Below are positions 1 through 8,722 of a DNA stretch of 64,000 bases, piece after piece. The DNA comes from Pseudomonas fluorescens (GTDB lineage: Bacteria; Pseudomonadota; Gammaproteobacteria; Pseudomonadales; Pseudomonadaceae), in the NCBI RefSeq assembly GCF_902498065.1, contig NZ_CABVIR010000008.1, positions 248,001 to 312,000 of the forward strand. The letters are read 5' to 3'. Position numbers and translations under genes: made by a program. Numbering within the stretch: the stretch's first letter is position 1; each line of letters starts with the position of its first letter. The notes under the pieces were generated by a model. It worked only from the letters and a program-made list of their open reading frames with translations, ran no database searches and was not told the origin of the DNA.

Positions 1-314
1 GCGCCCTCGCCAGCGGCCGTGCCGAGAAAGACGAACTGAAGTCCTTGCAGACCTATGCACAGGCCATCGGCCTGGCGTTCCAGGTGCAGGACGACATTCT
101 CGACGTCGAAAGCGATACCGAAACCCTCGGCAAACGCCAGGGCGCCGACATCGCGCGCGACAAGCCGACCTACCCGGCCCTGCTCGGCCTTGATGCGGCC
201 AAAGCCTACGCGCTGGAATTGCGCGATCAGGCCCTGCACGCGCTGCGACCGTTTGACGCGGCCGCCGAGCCGTTGCGTGATTTGGCCCGTTATATCGTCG
301 AACGCCGCAGCTGA
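1..314 (+). CDS. ispA: (2E,6E)-farnesyl diphosphate synthase, C-terminal part
   Basis: The reading frame is open from the left edge and stops at 314, so only about the last 104 residues are present. It condenses isopentenyl diphosphate with DMAPP/GPP to make farnesyl diphosphate in the cytoplasm. The fragment shows the second aspartate-rich motif (QDDILD) followed by GKRQGADIARDKPTYPALLG, typical of the C-terminal half of trans-prenyltransferases. It sits directly upstream of dxs, the usual order in Pseudomonas, so precursor supply and chain elongation are genetically linked. The start codon lies outside the window. Confidence 0.95.
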   Translation, partial: ALASGRAEKDELKSLQTYAQAIGLAFQVQDDILDVESDTETLGKRQGADIARDKPTYPALLGLDAAKAYALELRDQALHALRPFDAAAEPLRDLARYIVERRS

Positions 315-405
315 CAGCGTATCGGCCAAAAAAGAGCAACGCGTGGGCAGGGGCCGATGCATCAGGTAAACTGCCGCCTCTTCTATACCTATAACGATTC
401 GCCTG

Positions 406-2304
406 ATGCCCACGACGTTTCATGAGATTCCCCGCAAGCGCCCGACCACGCCCCTGCTCGACCGTGCCAACACGCCGGACGGCCTGCGCCGGTTAGGCGA
501 AGCCGAGCTGGAAACCCTGGCCGATGAGTTGCGCCTGGAATTGCTCTACACGGTCGGTCAGACCGGCGGGCATTTCGGTGCCGGCCTGGGCGTCATCGAG
601 CTGACCATCGCGTTGCATTACGTCTTCGACACCCCGGACGACCGGCTGGTGTGGGACGTGGGTCATCAGGCTTATCCGCACAAAATCCTCACCGGCCGCC
701 GCGAGCGCATGGCCACGCTGCGCCAGAAGGACGGCGTCGCCGCGTTCCCGCGTCGTTCCGAGAGCGAGTACGACACCTTTGGCGTCGGCCACTCCAGCAC
801 CTCGATCAGCGCCGCGCTGGGCATGGCCATTGCCGCCCGCCTGCAGAACAGCGATCGCAAGGCGATTGCGGTGATCGGTGACGGTGCGTTGACCGCGGGC
901 ATGGCCTTCGAGGCGTTGAACCACGCGCCGGAAGTGAACGCCAACATGCTGGTGATCCTCAACGACAACGACATGTCGATCTCGCGCAACGTCGGTGGCT
1001 TGTCGAATTACCTGGCGAAAATCCTTTCCAGCCGCACCTACGCAAGCATGCGCGAAGGCAGCAAAAAGGTCCTGTCGCGCCTGCCCGGCGCCTGGGAAAT
1101 TGCCCGCCGCACCGAAGAATACGCCAAAGGCATGCTGGTTCCCGGCACGCTGTTCGAAGAGCTGGGCTGGAACTACATCGGCCCGATCGATGGCCACGAC
1201 CTGCCGACCCTGATCGCCACCCTGCGCAACATGCGCGATCTGAAAGGCCCGCAGTTCCTGCACATCGTCACCAAGAAAGGCAAAGGCTTCGCCCCGGCGG
1301 AAGTCGACCCGATCGGCTACCACGCGATCACCAAACTCGAACCGCTGGACGCTCCGGCCGCTGCGCCGAAGAAAGCCGGCGGGCCGAAGTACTCCGCCGT
1401 GTTCGGCGAATGGCTGTGCGACATGGCCGCGAGCGATCCGCGCTTGGTGGGCATCACCCCGGCGATGAAAGAAGGCTCCGACCTGGTGGCCTTCAGCGAG
1501 CGTTTCCCGCTGCGCTATTTCGACGTGGCGATTGCCGAGCAACACGCCGTCACCTTCGCCGCGGGTATGGCCTGCGAAGGCGCGAAACCGGTGGTGGCGA
1601 TCTATTCGACGTTCCTGCAACGCGGCTACGATCAGCTTGTTCACGATGTGGCGGTGCAAAACCTCGACGTCTTGTTCGCCATCGACCGCGCCGGCCTGGT
1701 CGGCGAAGACGGCCCGACCCACGCGGGCAGTTTCGACCTGTCATTCCTGCGCTGCATCCCCGGCATGCTGGTGATGACCCCGAGCGACGAAAACGAACTG
1801 CGCAAAATGCTCACCACCGGCCACCTGTACAACGGCCCGGCGGCGGTGCGCTATCCGCGCGGCACCGGCCCGAACGCAACCATCGAGAAAGACCTGCAAC
1901 CGATCGAGATCGGCAAAGGCGTGGTCCGCCGCCAGGGCAGCAAAGTCGCCCTGCTGGTGTTTGGCGTGCAACTGGCCGAGGCGTTGAAAGTCGCCGAAAC
2001 GCTGGATGCCACCGTGGTCGACATGCGTTTCGTCAAACCGCTGGATGAAGCACTGGTTCGCGAAATCGCCGGCAGCCATGAGTTGCTGGTGACCATCGAA
2101 GAAAACGCGATCATGGGCGGTGCCGGTGGCGCGGTCAGCGAATTCCTCGCCCGCGAGAACATCCTCAAGTCGATGCTGCACCTGGGCTTGCCGGATGTTT
2201 ACGTCGAACACGCCAAGCCTGCGCAAATGTTGGCCGAGTGCGGGTTGGATGAAGCAGGGATCGAAGCGTCGGTGCGTCAGCGGCTGCAACTGCTGAACAT
2301 CTGA
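406..2304 (+). CDS. dxs: 1-deoxy-D-xylulose-5-phosphate synthase
   Basis: First enzyme of the MEP isoprenoid pathway: a thiamine-diphosphate enzyme joining pyruvate and glyceraldehyde-3-phosphate; DXP also feeds thiamine and pyridoxal synthesis. At 632 aa it is full length for the family. Visible motifs are VWDVGHQAYPHK near residue 85, the ThDP/Mg motif GDGALTAGMAFEALN near 159, AIAEQHAVTFAAGMA in the pyrimidine-binding domain, GEDGPTHAG, and a C-terminal transketolase-like domain. The ATG at 406 has only a poor Shine-Dalgarno sequence. It lies 91 bp after ispA, so co-transcription is likely, though an AT-rich TATACCTATAAC just upstream could serve as a local promoter. Confidence 0.97.
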   Translation: MPTTFHEIPRKRPTTPLLDRANTPDGLRRLGEAELETLADELRLELLYTVGQTGGHFGAGLGVIELTIALHYVFDTPDDRLVWDVGHQAYPHKILTGRRERMATLRQKDGVAAFPRRSESEYDTFGVGHSSTSISAALGMAIAARLQNSDRKAIAVIGDGALTAGMAFEALNHAPEVNANMLVILNDNDMSISRNVGGLSNYLAKILSSRTYASMREGSKKVLSRLPGAWEIARRTEEYAKGMLVPGTLFEELGWNYIGPIDGHDLPTLIATLRNMRDLKGPQFLHIVTKKGKGFAPAEVDPIGYHAITKLEPLDAPAAAPKKAGGPKYSAVFGEWLCDMAASDPRLVGITPAMKEGSDLVAFSERFPLRYFDVAIAEQHAVTFAAGMACEGAKPVVAIYSTFLQRGYDQLVHDVAVQNLDVLFAIDRAGLVGEDGPTHAGSFDLSFLRCIPGMLVMTPSDENELRKMLTTGHLYNGPAAVRYPRGTGPNATIEKDLQPIEIGKGVVRRQGSKVALLVFGVQLAEALKVAETLDATVVDMRFVKPLDEALVREIAGSHELLVTIEENAIMGGAGGAVSEFLARENILKSMLHLGLPDVYVEHAKPAQMLAECGLDEAGIEASVRQRLQLLNI

Positions 2305-2326
2305 TCCACTGAATAAATGCAATACC

Positions 2327-2418
2327 CTGTGGGAGCGAGCCTGCTCGCGATTGCGGTCTGTCAGTCAATGTAGATGTTGACTGAAAGAGCGCAATCGCGA
2401 GCAGGCTCGCTCCCACAG
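2327..2418. repeat. REPIN: inverted pair of REP palindromes
   Basis: Two inverted REP units (CTGTGGGAGCGAGCCTGCTC and its complement) close an almost perfect 92-bp palindrome around a short unrelated loop. Both arms carry the same GAGCCTGCTC core variant. It lies between dxs and btuB and could act as a 3' mRNA-stabilising or terminating hairpin for dxs. Confidence 0.9.
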
Positions 2419-2474
2419 TGGTTTTCTATGCCCTTCAAAACTTTTGTTCGCTTTAAAGCGTCAACGGACTGCCC

Positions 2475-4358
2475 ATGAAACTCTCCCCCCTCGCCCTGAC
2501 GCTGACACTTCTGCCGTCCGGCCCACTGCTGGCCGACACTTTCGAACGCGACCAGGCCCTGAAGCTGCCCGACGTGCTGATCAGCGCCAACCGCCAGGTC
2601 GAAGCCCGCAACGACAGCAGCGCCGCCAACACCGTATTCACCCGCGAGGACATCGACCGCCTGCAACCAAGCAGCGTCACTGACTTGCTGCGTCGGGTGC
2701 CCGGTGTGCAAGTCGGGCAAACCGGCGGGCGCGGTAGTCTTCCGGGGATTTACATTCGAGGGACGAAGTCGGCGCAGAGCCTGGTGCTGGTGGACGGTCA
2801 ACGCATCGGCAACTCGACCTCCGGCGACAGTAACCTGCAACACATCAACATCGAGCAGGTCGAGCGCGTGGAAGTGCTGCGCGGCTCCCGTTCGGTGATT
2901 TACGGCAGCGATGCGATTGGCGGGGTGATCCAGATTTTCACCCGCCGTGGCGCCGAACAGGGTCTGCAACCGCGTCTGCATATGGGCTTTGGCAGCAACC
3001 AGACGTGGGAGCGCAGCCTCGGATTATCCGGTGGCGATGAGAAAACCCGCTTCAACCTGGGCGCCAGCCTCGATGAAACGGCCGGGATCAATCGCACCCA
3101 TGAGTCCTACCCGAGCGATGGCGATCACGATGAGTATCGCAACCAGTCGTTGAGCCTGAGCCTGAGTCACGCCCTCACCGATGACGTCGAAATCGGCGCC
3201 AACGTGCTGGATAACCGCGGCAAAAGCGAGATCGACAATCCGTTCGGGCGCTACGACGAAATGACAAAAACGTCCTACCAACAGCGGCCATACAGTGATT
3301 TCACCGTGAGCGGCGTCAGCAGTTACGTCGATGCGCGCATCAACGACCTGTGGAAAACCCGCGTCGAATTCGGCCACAGCGAGAACCGCGAGAAATCCTT
3401 CGACAAGCTCAGCGACGAACGCAGCGTGTTCAACACGTATCGCGACTCAGTGAACTGGCAGAACGACCTGACGCTGAACGAGCGCAATGGCCTGACCCTG
3501 GGCGGCGACTGGTACGAAGACCGCATCAACAGCAGCACAGCGTTCGACGAGGACAGCCGCTGGAACCGCGCAGCGTTTATCCAGCATCGCTATCAGGCAG
3601 ACAGCTTCTCCACGGAACTGGGCCTGCGCCGCGACCAGAACCAGCAGTTCGGCAGTCAGAACAGCTGGAGCGGCACGTTCACCCTGCCGTTGAACCCGGA
3701 CAACGATGTGCTGCTGACCTACAGCGAAGGCTTTCGCGCACCGACGTTCAATGACTTGTATTACCCGGGTTTCAGCAATCCTGACCTGAAGCCCGAAACC
3801 TCGAAAAGTTACGAGCTGCAATGGCGCAGCCAGCTGACCGATACCAGCCGCCTCGAAGCCTCGCTGTATCGCACTGACCTCAAGGACGCGATTATCGTCG
3901 GCAGCAACTACCGTCCGCAGAACGTCGCCTCGGCACGGATCAACGGGTTTGAAGCAGCGTTGAAGCAAGAACTGTTCGGCTGGCAGAGCAATCTTGGCGT
4001 GGCGATCATCGACCCACAGGATCGTGCCAGTGGCCATACGTTGGCGCGGCGTGCACGGCGGACATTGAGTCTGGATCTGGATCGACAGTTTGATCGGCTG
4101 GGCCTCGGCGCCAGTTGGCAAGCGGTGAGCAGCAGTTACGACGATGAGAACAATCAGCAGCCGTTAGGCGGGTATGCGCTGCTGGCTTTGCGCAGCAGTT
4201 GGGCGCTGAATCACGAAATCAAGCTTGAGTTGAAGGTCGACAACCTGTTGGACAAGGGTTACAGCCGGGCGCTGTACAGCCATGATGACAGTCAGTTCGG
4301 GTATCGCGAGGAAGGTCGGGCGTGGATGTTTGGGGTGACCTGGACACCAGAGCTTTGA
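2475..4358 (+). CDS. btuB: TonB-dependent vitamin B12 receptor BtuB
   Basis: Outer-membrane 22-strand barrel receptor, 627 aa, for cobalamin import energised by TonB. The N-terminus is a signal peptide ending near LLADTF. A plug domain follows with DVLISANRQVEARNDS, LRRVPGVQVGQTGG, IYIRGTKSAQSLVLVDG and VEVLRGSRSVIYGSDAIGGV, closely matching BtuB-type plugs; the C-terminus is a barrel (DNLLDKGYSRALYS). The gene converges on a BtuF-like binding protein 34 bp downstream, which supports the B12 assignment. No cobalamin riboswitch is recognisable in the 170 bp upstream, which holds a REPIN. A related corrinoid or cobinamide receptor is possible. Confidence 0.88.
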   Translation: MKLSPLALTLTLLPSGPLLADTFERDQALKLPDVLISANRQVEARNDSSAANTVFTREDIDRLQPSSVTDLLRRVPGVQVGQTGGRGSLPGIYIRGTKSAQSLVLVDGQRIGNSTSGDSNLQHINIEQVERVEVLRGSRSVIYGSDAIGGVIQIFTRRGAEQGLQPRLHMGFGSNQTWERSLGLSGGDEKTRFNLGASLDETAGINRTHESYPSDGDHDEYRNQSLSLSLSHALTDDVEIGANVLDNRGKSEIDNPFGRYDEMTKTSYQQRPYSDFTVSGVSSYVDARINDLWKTRVEFGHSENREKSFDKLSDERSVFNTYRDSVNWQNDLTLNERNGLTLGGDWYEDRINSSTAFDEDSRWNRAAFIQHRYQADSFSTELGLRRDQNQQFGSQNSWSGTFTLPLNPDNDVLLTYSEGFRAPTFNDLYYPGFSNPDLKPETSKSYELQWRSQLTDTSRLEASLYRTDLKDAIIVGSNYRPQNVASARINGFEAALKQELFGWQSNLGVAIIDPQDRASGHTLARRARRTLSLDLDRQFDRLGLGASWQAVSSSYDDENNQQPLGGYALLALRSSWALNHEIKLELKVDNLLDKGYSRALYSHDDSQFGYREEGRAWMFGVTWTPEL

Positions 4359-4392
4359 TCCAGGGCTTGCCCGCGATGTATGCACCTCGGTC

Positions 4393-5193
4393 TCAGCGGT
4401 CGGGCGCGATGACTTGGCACAACTTGGCCGTCGCCTCAATCATCTGCCCACTCGGCCGCTCCAGCCCTTTATCCGTCACCAACCGCAATCGGCCCTGCGC
4501 CACCGCCGTCACTTGTGGCCAGGCCTTCCAAGCCTCCAGCTGCGCCTGATCGCTGGCCAGAATCACCTCGGGATTGCGCTGCAACACCGCCTCCACGCTG
4601 ACTTGCGGCGCCGGCAATGCCAGGTCGGCAAACACATTGCGCGCGCCGCACACGTCCAGAGCATCGCTGATGATCTGCCCGCCGCCGACGGTGTACAGCG
4701 GACGATCCCAGACCTGGTAAAACACCCGCAACGGTTCGTCCCGTCGATAGCGCTGGCGCAGTGCATCGAGGCGCTGACGCAGATCGCTGGCCAGTGACAC
4801 GCCACGCTCGGGCCGGCCGAGCTGCGCGGCAATCGCTTCGATTTGCGCGGTCAGTTGTTCAAGGTTGTGCGGATCGGCGACGTAGGTGGGGATGTTCAGG
4901 CGCTTGAGTTGTTCACGCTGGGCCGGGCCGACGCTGCCAGGCCAGAGCAGCAGCAAATCGGGTTTCAGGCTGAGCAGCCGCTCCATATCCAACTGACCGT
5001 AGCGGCCAACGGATGGAAGGTCCTTGAGTTCAGCAGGACGATCGCCGGCATCCAGAACACCGACCAGAAGATCAGCTGAACCCAGCTCAACGACGATTTC
5101 AGAGAGCGACGGCGCGAGGCTGACGACGCGCTCGACCGCAACAGCCGAAGCGTTGACGAGCAGCAGCAAAACCGCCAGCCCGATGCGGCGCAT
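4393..5193 (-). CDS. btuF: Cobalamin ABC transporter substrate-binding protein (BtuF-like)
   Basis: A 266-aa periplasmic binding protein with signal peptide MRRIGLAVLLLLVNASAVAV. The class-III helical-backbone pattern is clear: RVVSLAPSLSEIVVELG, VGVLDAGDRPAELKDLPSVG, LLSLKPDLLLLW and VSVEAVLQRNPEVILAS. The family delivers corrinoids or iron chelates to an inner-membrane ABC importer. The btuC and btuD partners are not in this window. Its ATG shares one base with the stop of the upstream membrane-protein gene and the chain continues back to ribA, so it is the last gene of a small minus-strand operon. The specificity call rests on similarity and on the neighbouring btuB. Confidence 0.82.
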   Translation of the reverse strand: MRRIGLAVLLLLVNASAVAVERVVSLAPSLSEIVVELGSADLLVGVLDAGDRPAELKDLPSVGRYGQLDMERLLSLKPDLLLLWPGSVGPAQREQLKRLNIPTYVADPHNLEQLTAQIEAIAAQLGRPERGVSLASDLRQRLDALRQRYRRDEPLRVFYQVWDRPLYTVGGGQIISDALDVCGARNVFADLALPAPQVSVEAVLQRNPEVILASDQAQLEAWKAWPQVTAVAQGRLRLVTDKGLERPSGQMIEATAKLCQVIAPDR

Positions 5194-5612
5194 CAGCCGA
5201 GTTGACGGGGGATACGGTAGAGGTAGAACAGCACCGTGGTCGACAGCGCCAGGAGCACCAACGGTACGGCTTCAAGCCCCACGAAGACGGCCAACGCACC
5301 GATCCAGGCGGGCAAACCAGCGGCGAGAAACGCAGTACGGCGCTTGGCAGCCAAGACAATCCAGGCGGCGGGCTCTTCAGGGGTATCGAAGGCTTTCTGG
5401 GTGGCGATCAGTGCGTGTTTATAGCCACCGAAAAACTTCAGGCTGACAAACATCGAGGCCACACCGGCGATGAACATCGGCATCGCCAGCACCGGCAGGA
5501 TCGCCTCGCCCTGACCGAAAACGCCGTTGATCACAAACAGTGGCAACAAGGCCAGCGCCAGGTATTGCCACCAACTGACGGACAGTCGCCGCCGAACTTG
5601 ACCGCGGGTCAC
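5193..5612 (-). CDS. Small inner-membrane protein of unknown function
   Basis: A 139-aa protein with about four hydrophobic segments (WWQYLALALLPLFVIN, ILPVLAMPMFIAGVASMFV, AAGLPAWIGALAVFV, VPLVLLALSTTVLFYLY) and a basic N-terminus MTRGQVRRRLS. It starts with GTG, whose four bases GTGA also contain the ribA stop, and it ends one base into btuF, so it is translationally coupled on both sides. I do not recognise a characterised family. The position between ribA and btuF could reflect a vitamin-transport role, but that is conjecture. Confidence 0.8.
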   Translation of the reverse strand: MTRGQVRRRLSVSWWQYLALALLPLFVINGVFGQGEAILPVLAMPMFIAGVASMFVSLKFFGGYKHALIATQKAFDTPEEPAAWIVLAAKRRTAFLAAGLPAWIGALAVFVGLEAVPLVLLALSTTVLFYLYRIPRQLG

Positions 5613-6226
5613 GCCCGGTCAACCTCACCCTGATGCTCGTTGCCCATCATATGGTCGAGCTTGCTGGCCTTGGTGGCCAGGTAGAGTTTGTTGTGCGGAT
5701 TGTGGCCGGTGTGCAACGGCACGCGCTCGGCGACAACGATGCCCATGTCGGTCAGGGCTTTGACCTTGCGCGGGTTGTTGGTCATCAGGCGCAGGGATTT
5801 CACGCCCAGGTGCTCGAGCATCGGCAGGCACATGGCGTAGTCGCGCTGGTCCGCGGCGAAGCCCAGACGCTCGTTGGCTTCAACGGTGTCGGCGCCGCCG
5901 TCCTGCAATTCATAGGCGCGGATCTTGTTCAGCAAGCCAATGCCGCGGCCTTCCTGACGCAGGTACAGCAACACGCCACGGCCTTCACGGGCGATGGCCT
6001 GCAAGGCGGCCTCGAGTTGCGAGCCGCAGTCGCAGCGCTGGCTGAACAAGGCATCGCCAGTCAGGCATTCGGAGTGCAAGCGGCCGAGTACCGGGGCACC
6101 GTCGCCGAACTCACCGAGGCTCAGCACGACGTGCTCGCGCCCGTTTTCTTCATCGAGAAAGCCGTGCATGGTGAATTGCGCAAAAGGCGTTGGCAGCTTG
6201 GAAGCGGCGACAAAAACGACAGGCAC
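5609..6226 (-). CDS. ribA: GTP cyclohydrolase II
   Basis: Zinc enzyme that opens the imidazole ring of GTP in the first step of riboflavin synthesis. At 205 aa it is the usual length. It carries the zinc/active-site signature HSECLTGDALFSQRCDCG, plus YLRQEGRGIGL and TNNPRKVKALT. The start chosen is the GTG at 6226 (protein MPVVFVAASK), because an AGGAG lies seven bases upstream; an in-frame TTG further upstream gives a longer reading frame without a ribosome binding site. It is a stand-alone copy separate from the main rib cluster and probably the only catalytically competent RibA here, since the RibBA fusion protein has lost the zinc cysteines. Confidence 0.96.
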   Translation of the reverse strand: MPVVFVAASKLPTPFAQFTMHGFLDEENGREHVVLSLGEFGDGAPVLGRLHSECLTGDALFSQRCDCGSQLEAALQAIAREGRGVLLYLRQEGRGIGLLNKIRAYELQDGGADTVEANERLGFAADQRDYAMCLPMLEHLGVKSLRLMTNNPRKVKALTDMGIVVAERVPLHTGHNPHNKLYLATKASKLDHMMGNEHQGEVDRA

Positions 6227-6357
6227 CGGTGTGCTCCTGATCAATAAGTACTGGAGATTCGCAGACGCGGCATTGTAACAGCAGGTTCCTACAGACGCTT
6301 AGGCTGAATTATGGAGCATAACGATCTAAAAGTTTGATCCCCGCCCTGTTTCAGCCC

Positions 6358-6449
6358 CTGTGGGAGCGAGCTTGCTCGCGATAGCGATGTGTCAGTCGAC
6401 ATCAATGGTGAATGAGCGTCCGCTATCGCGAGCAAGCTCGCTCCCACAG
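6358..6449. repeat. REPIN: inverted pair of REP palindromes
   Basis: A 92-bp element with arms CTGTGGGAGCGAGCTTGCTC and complement; both arms share the GAGCTTGCTC core variant. It lies in the 250-bp gap upstream of ribA and downstream of the substrate-binding-protein gene. The rest of that gap shows no other recognisable feature. Confidence 0.9.
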
Positions 6450-6476
6450 GAATCATCACGCACGCAGGATCTTTGT

Positions 6477-7214
6477 TCAGTTCGAATCAAACGGATACGG
6501 CTGCTTCCAGCGTTCGAAGATCGGTTTCAGTCGGCCGTTTTTGACCAGCAGCTCCATTCGCCGGTCGAACAGCGCCATCAACTCCCGCGCCTTGGGCGTA
6601 TCGGCAAAGCACAGGTACAGCGGCAATTCTGCGATGTGCGTGCGTCGGAACTGGGACGGATCCTTGGCCTGGCGGACTATGTAATCCACCTCGGTCAGCG
6701 CGTCGATGTAGAAATCGGCGCGGTCGTGGGTCAGCATCGACAGAATGCCAGTGCGCCGAACGACTTCGTTATAGCGGTTTATGTTGGGCAGGTAATTCTG
6801 GAAATCATAGCCGCGAACCCAGGCCAGTCGATAATTGCCCAGGGTCTCCGGGGTCGGCGTCGGGTTATTGGCCAGCCCTAGGGCGTAAATGTGATCGGTG
6901 TCGTAATTCCAACGCGGATACAGCAGGTCGCTGACTTCATCGCGATAGCCGCCGACACAGGCGTCCACTTCGCCCCGCTGGACCAGGCCGATGGCGCGAA
7001 TGTAAGGTTCGGTGCGGATGTCCAGCTTAACCCCGGCCGGCTCGAAGACTTCACGCAGCACATCCCAACCCAGGCCACGGCCATCGGCGGCGGTGTAGTC
7101 TTCCCAGTCTTCGCTGGCCAGATGGATCACCGATGGCGTGGTCACTGCCTCCCCCGCCAGGGCGAGCGAAGCAAACAGGGCGAAACCCGTCACAACCAAC
7201 CAGCGTCGAGCCAT
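6477..7214 (-). CDS. Periplasmic solute-binding protein, family 3 type
   Basis: A 245-aa exported protein. Signal peptide MARRWLVVTGFALFASLALA is followed by a solute-binding fold typical of amino-acid-binding proteins: SEDWEDYTAADGRGLGWDVLREVFEPAGV, RTEPYIRAIGLVQRGEVDACVGGY, and a C-terminal ELMALFDRRMELLVKNGRLKPIFERW. The ATG at 7214 is preferred over an upstream in-frame GTG (7235) because AGGAG lies six bases before it and the signal peptide then begins properly. No permease or ATPase gene is adjacent, so it is an orphan binding protein whose ligand cannot be assigned. Confidence 0.85.
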   Translation of the reverse strand: MARRWLVVTGFALFASLALAGEAVTTPSVIHLASEDWEDYTAADGRGLGWDVLREVFEPAGVKLDIRTEPYIRAIGLVQRGEVDACVGGYRDEVSDLLYPRWNYDTDHIYALGLANNPTPTPETLGNYRLAWVRGYDFQNYLPNINRYNEVVRRTGILSMLTHDRADFYIDALTEVDYIVRQAKDPSQFRRTHIAELPLYLCFADTPKARELMALFDRRMELLVKNGRLKPIFERWKQPYPFDSN

Positions 7215-7238
7215 CCTAGTCTCCTGCTCCGCCACTCA

Positions 7239-7742
7239 TCAGGCGAAAATCCATACCAGCCCCTGCATCGCCAACCACGCGAACACCCCGGCCAATACGT
7301 CGTCGAGCATGATCCCGACACCGCCGTGCACATGCCGGTCGATCCAGTGAATCGGCCACGGCTTGAGAATGTCGAAGAAGCGGAACACCAGAAAACCCGC
7401 GAGCAACCAGTACCAGCCTTCCGGCACCAGCCACAGGGTGATCCACATCCCGACCATTTCGTCCCAGACGATGCCTTCGTGGTCGTGCACGCGCAAATCG
7501 TCGGCCACTTTGCCGCACAGCCAGAAGCCGAACAGCATGGTGATGCCCAGCATCAGCCAGTAACCCCAGTCGGGCAGCATCTGCCACAACGGAATAAAGG
7601 GTAGCGCAACCAAGGAACCCCAGGTGCCCGGTGCCTTTGGCAAGGTGCCCGAACCGAAGCCGAACGCCAGGAAATGCCATGGATTGCGCCAGACCGACGG
7701 CGGTACGAATTCCGCCGGAACCTGTTTGGGATGATCTGTCAC
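7239..7742 (-). CDS. pgpA: Phosphatidylglycerophosphatase A
   Basis: Inner-membrane phosphatase converting phosphatidylglycerophosphate to phosphatidylglycerol. At 167 aa it matches the family. It shows the conserved N-terminal GFGSGTLPKAPGTWGSLVALP, then HDHEGIVWDEMVGMWITL with the acidic catalytic cluster, and KPWPIHWIDRHVHGGVGIMLDDVLAG. Several membrane segments are evident. It overlaps thiL by four bases, so the two are translationally coupled, as in many gammaproteobacteria (nusB-thiL-pgpA). Confidence 0.95.
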   Translation of the reverse strand: MTDHPKQVPAEFVPPSVWRNPWHFLAFGFGSGTLPKAPGTWGSLVALPFIPLWQMLPDWGYWLMLGITMLFGFWLCGKVADDLRVHDHEGIVWDEMVGMWITLWLVPEGWYWLLAGFLVFRFFDILKPWPIHWIDRHVHGGVGIMLDDVLAGVFAWLAMQGLVWIFA

Positions 7743-8704
7743 GGTGTCTCCCGAAAATGTTGATAGCCCCGGGTTTGCGGGGTGATGTCTTGTCCGGCAG
7801 CATCCAACAGCACGACGCCCTGTCCCGCCACCACACGCCCGACCACATGGATCGGCCAGCCATCTGCCATCAGTTGTGGCAACTCGACGGACGGTAAGGT
7901 GAAGGCCAGCACGTAGTCATCTCCGCCGCTCAGGGCAGCGTGTTCGGCACCCGGTTGACCGAGGAAGGCCACTAAAGCCTTCGACAGCGGCAATCGGTCC
8001 CGTTCAACCTGAAGGCCGACCTTCGACGCGAGCGCGATGTGCCCGCAGTCGGCGAGCAGGCCGTCGGAGATGTCCAGCGCCGAAGTCGCCTTGCCGCGCA
8101 ATGCCTGGCCCAATGCGAGTTGCGGTTGCGGCGACCAGTAATGCGCCAACAGCGGATCGGCGATGGCGGCGTCGGCAGTTCGCTGACCGAGCACCAGCGG
8201 CAAGGCACCGGCGGCGTTGCCCAGTTCACCGCCGACACAAAGCAACTCGCCTGGCTGCGCGCCACTGCGGGTCAGCGCCAAACCGCCCGGCACACGCCCG
8301 AACACCGTCATGGTCAGGCTCAACGGCCCACGGGTGGTATCGCCGCCCACCAGTGCCACACCGCAGCGCTGCGCCATGAGGGTCAATCCACGGGCATACG
8401 CTTGCAGCCAGTCGGCGGTCGCCGAAGGCAAGGTCAGGGCAAGGGTAAAGGCAACGGGGGTGGCGCCCATGGCAGCCAGATCGCTGACGGCCACGGCCAG
8501 CGAACGCTGACCGAGCAGAAACGGGTCGCAAGGGTCTGCGAAATGCACACCGGCCACGAGCGTGTCGGTGGAAATCGCCAACTGCTCCCCGGGAGGAACA
8601 GCCAGCAAGGCGCAGTCATCGCCGATCCCGAGGGCAACGCCTTCGCCGCCTTGCGCACAGGGCGCGGCGGCGAAGAAATTGCGAATCAGCTCAAACTCAC
8701 CCAT
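7739..8704 (-). CDS. thiL: Thiamine-monophosphate kinase
   Basis: Phosphorylates thiamine monophosphate to the active cofactor thiamine diphosphate, using ATP. At 321 aa it is full length. Family signatures seen are GEFELIRNFF at the N-terminus, GIGDDCALLAVP, STDTLVAGVHF, SDLAAMGATP, LVGGDTTRGPLSLTMTVFG and ALDISDGLLADCGHI. It lies between nusB (18-bp gap) and pgpA (4-bp overlap) in the long minus-strand operon starting at nrdR. Confidence 0.96.
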   Translation of the reverse strand: MGEFELIRNFFAAAPCAQGGEGVALGIGDDCALLAVPPGEQLAISTDTLVAGVHFADPCDPFLLGQRSLAVAVSDLAAMGATPVAFTLALTLPSATADWLQAYARGLTLMAQRCGVALVGGDTTRGPLSLTMTVFGRVPGGLALTRSGAQPGELLCVGGELGNAAGALPLVLGQRTADAAIADPLLAHYWSPQPQLALGQALRGKATSALDISDGLLADCGHIALASKVGLQVERDRLPLSKALVAFLGQPGAEHAALSGGDDYVLAFTLPSVELPQLMADGWPIHVVGRVVAGQGVVLLDAAGQDITPQTRGYQHFRETP

Positions 8705-8722
8705 CGCAGTTTCAAGCGCGGG

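Noticed and set aside
493..1722. Long minus-strand open frame (409 aa) opposite dxs
   Set aside because: It is the antisense shadow of a high-GC gene. The composition is His/Val/Ala/Gly-rich without family motifs, and dxs is clearly the real gene. The same applies to similar long frames opposite ribBA, ribD, thiL, uvrA, ycaO, btuB, oprG and the permease.
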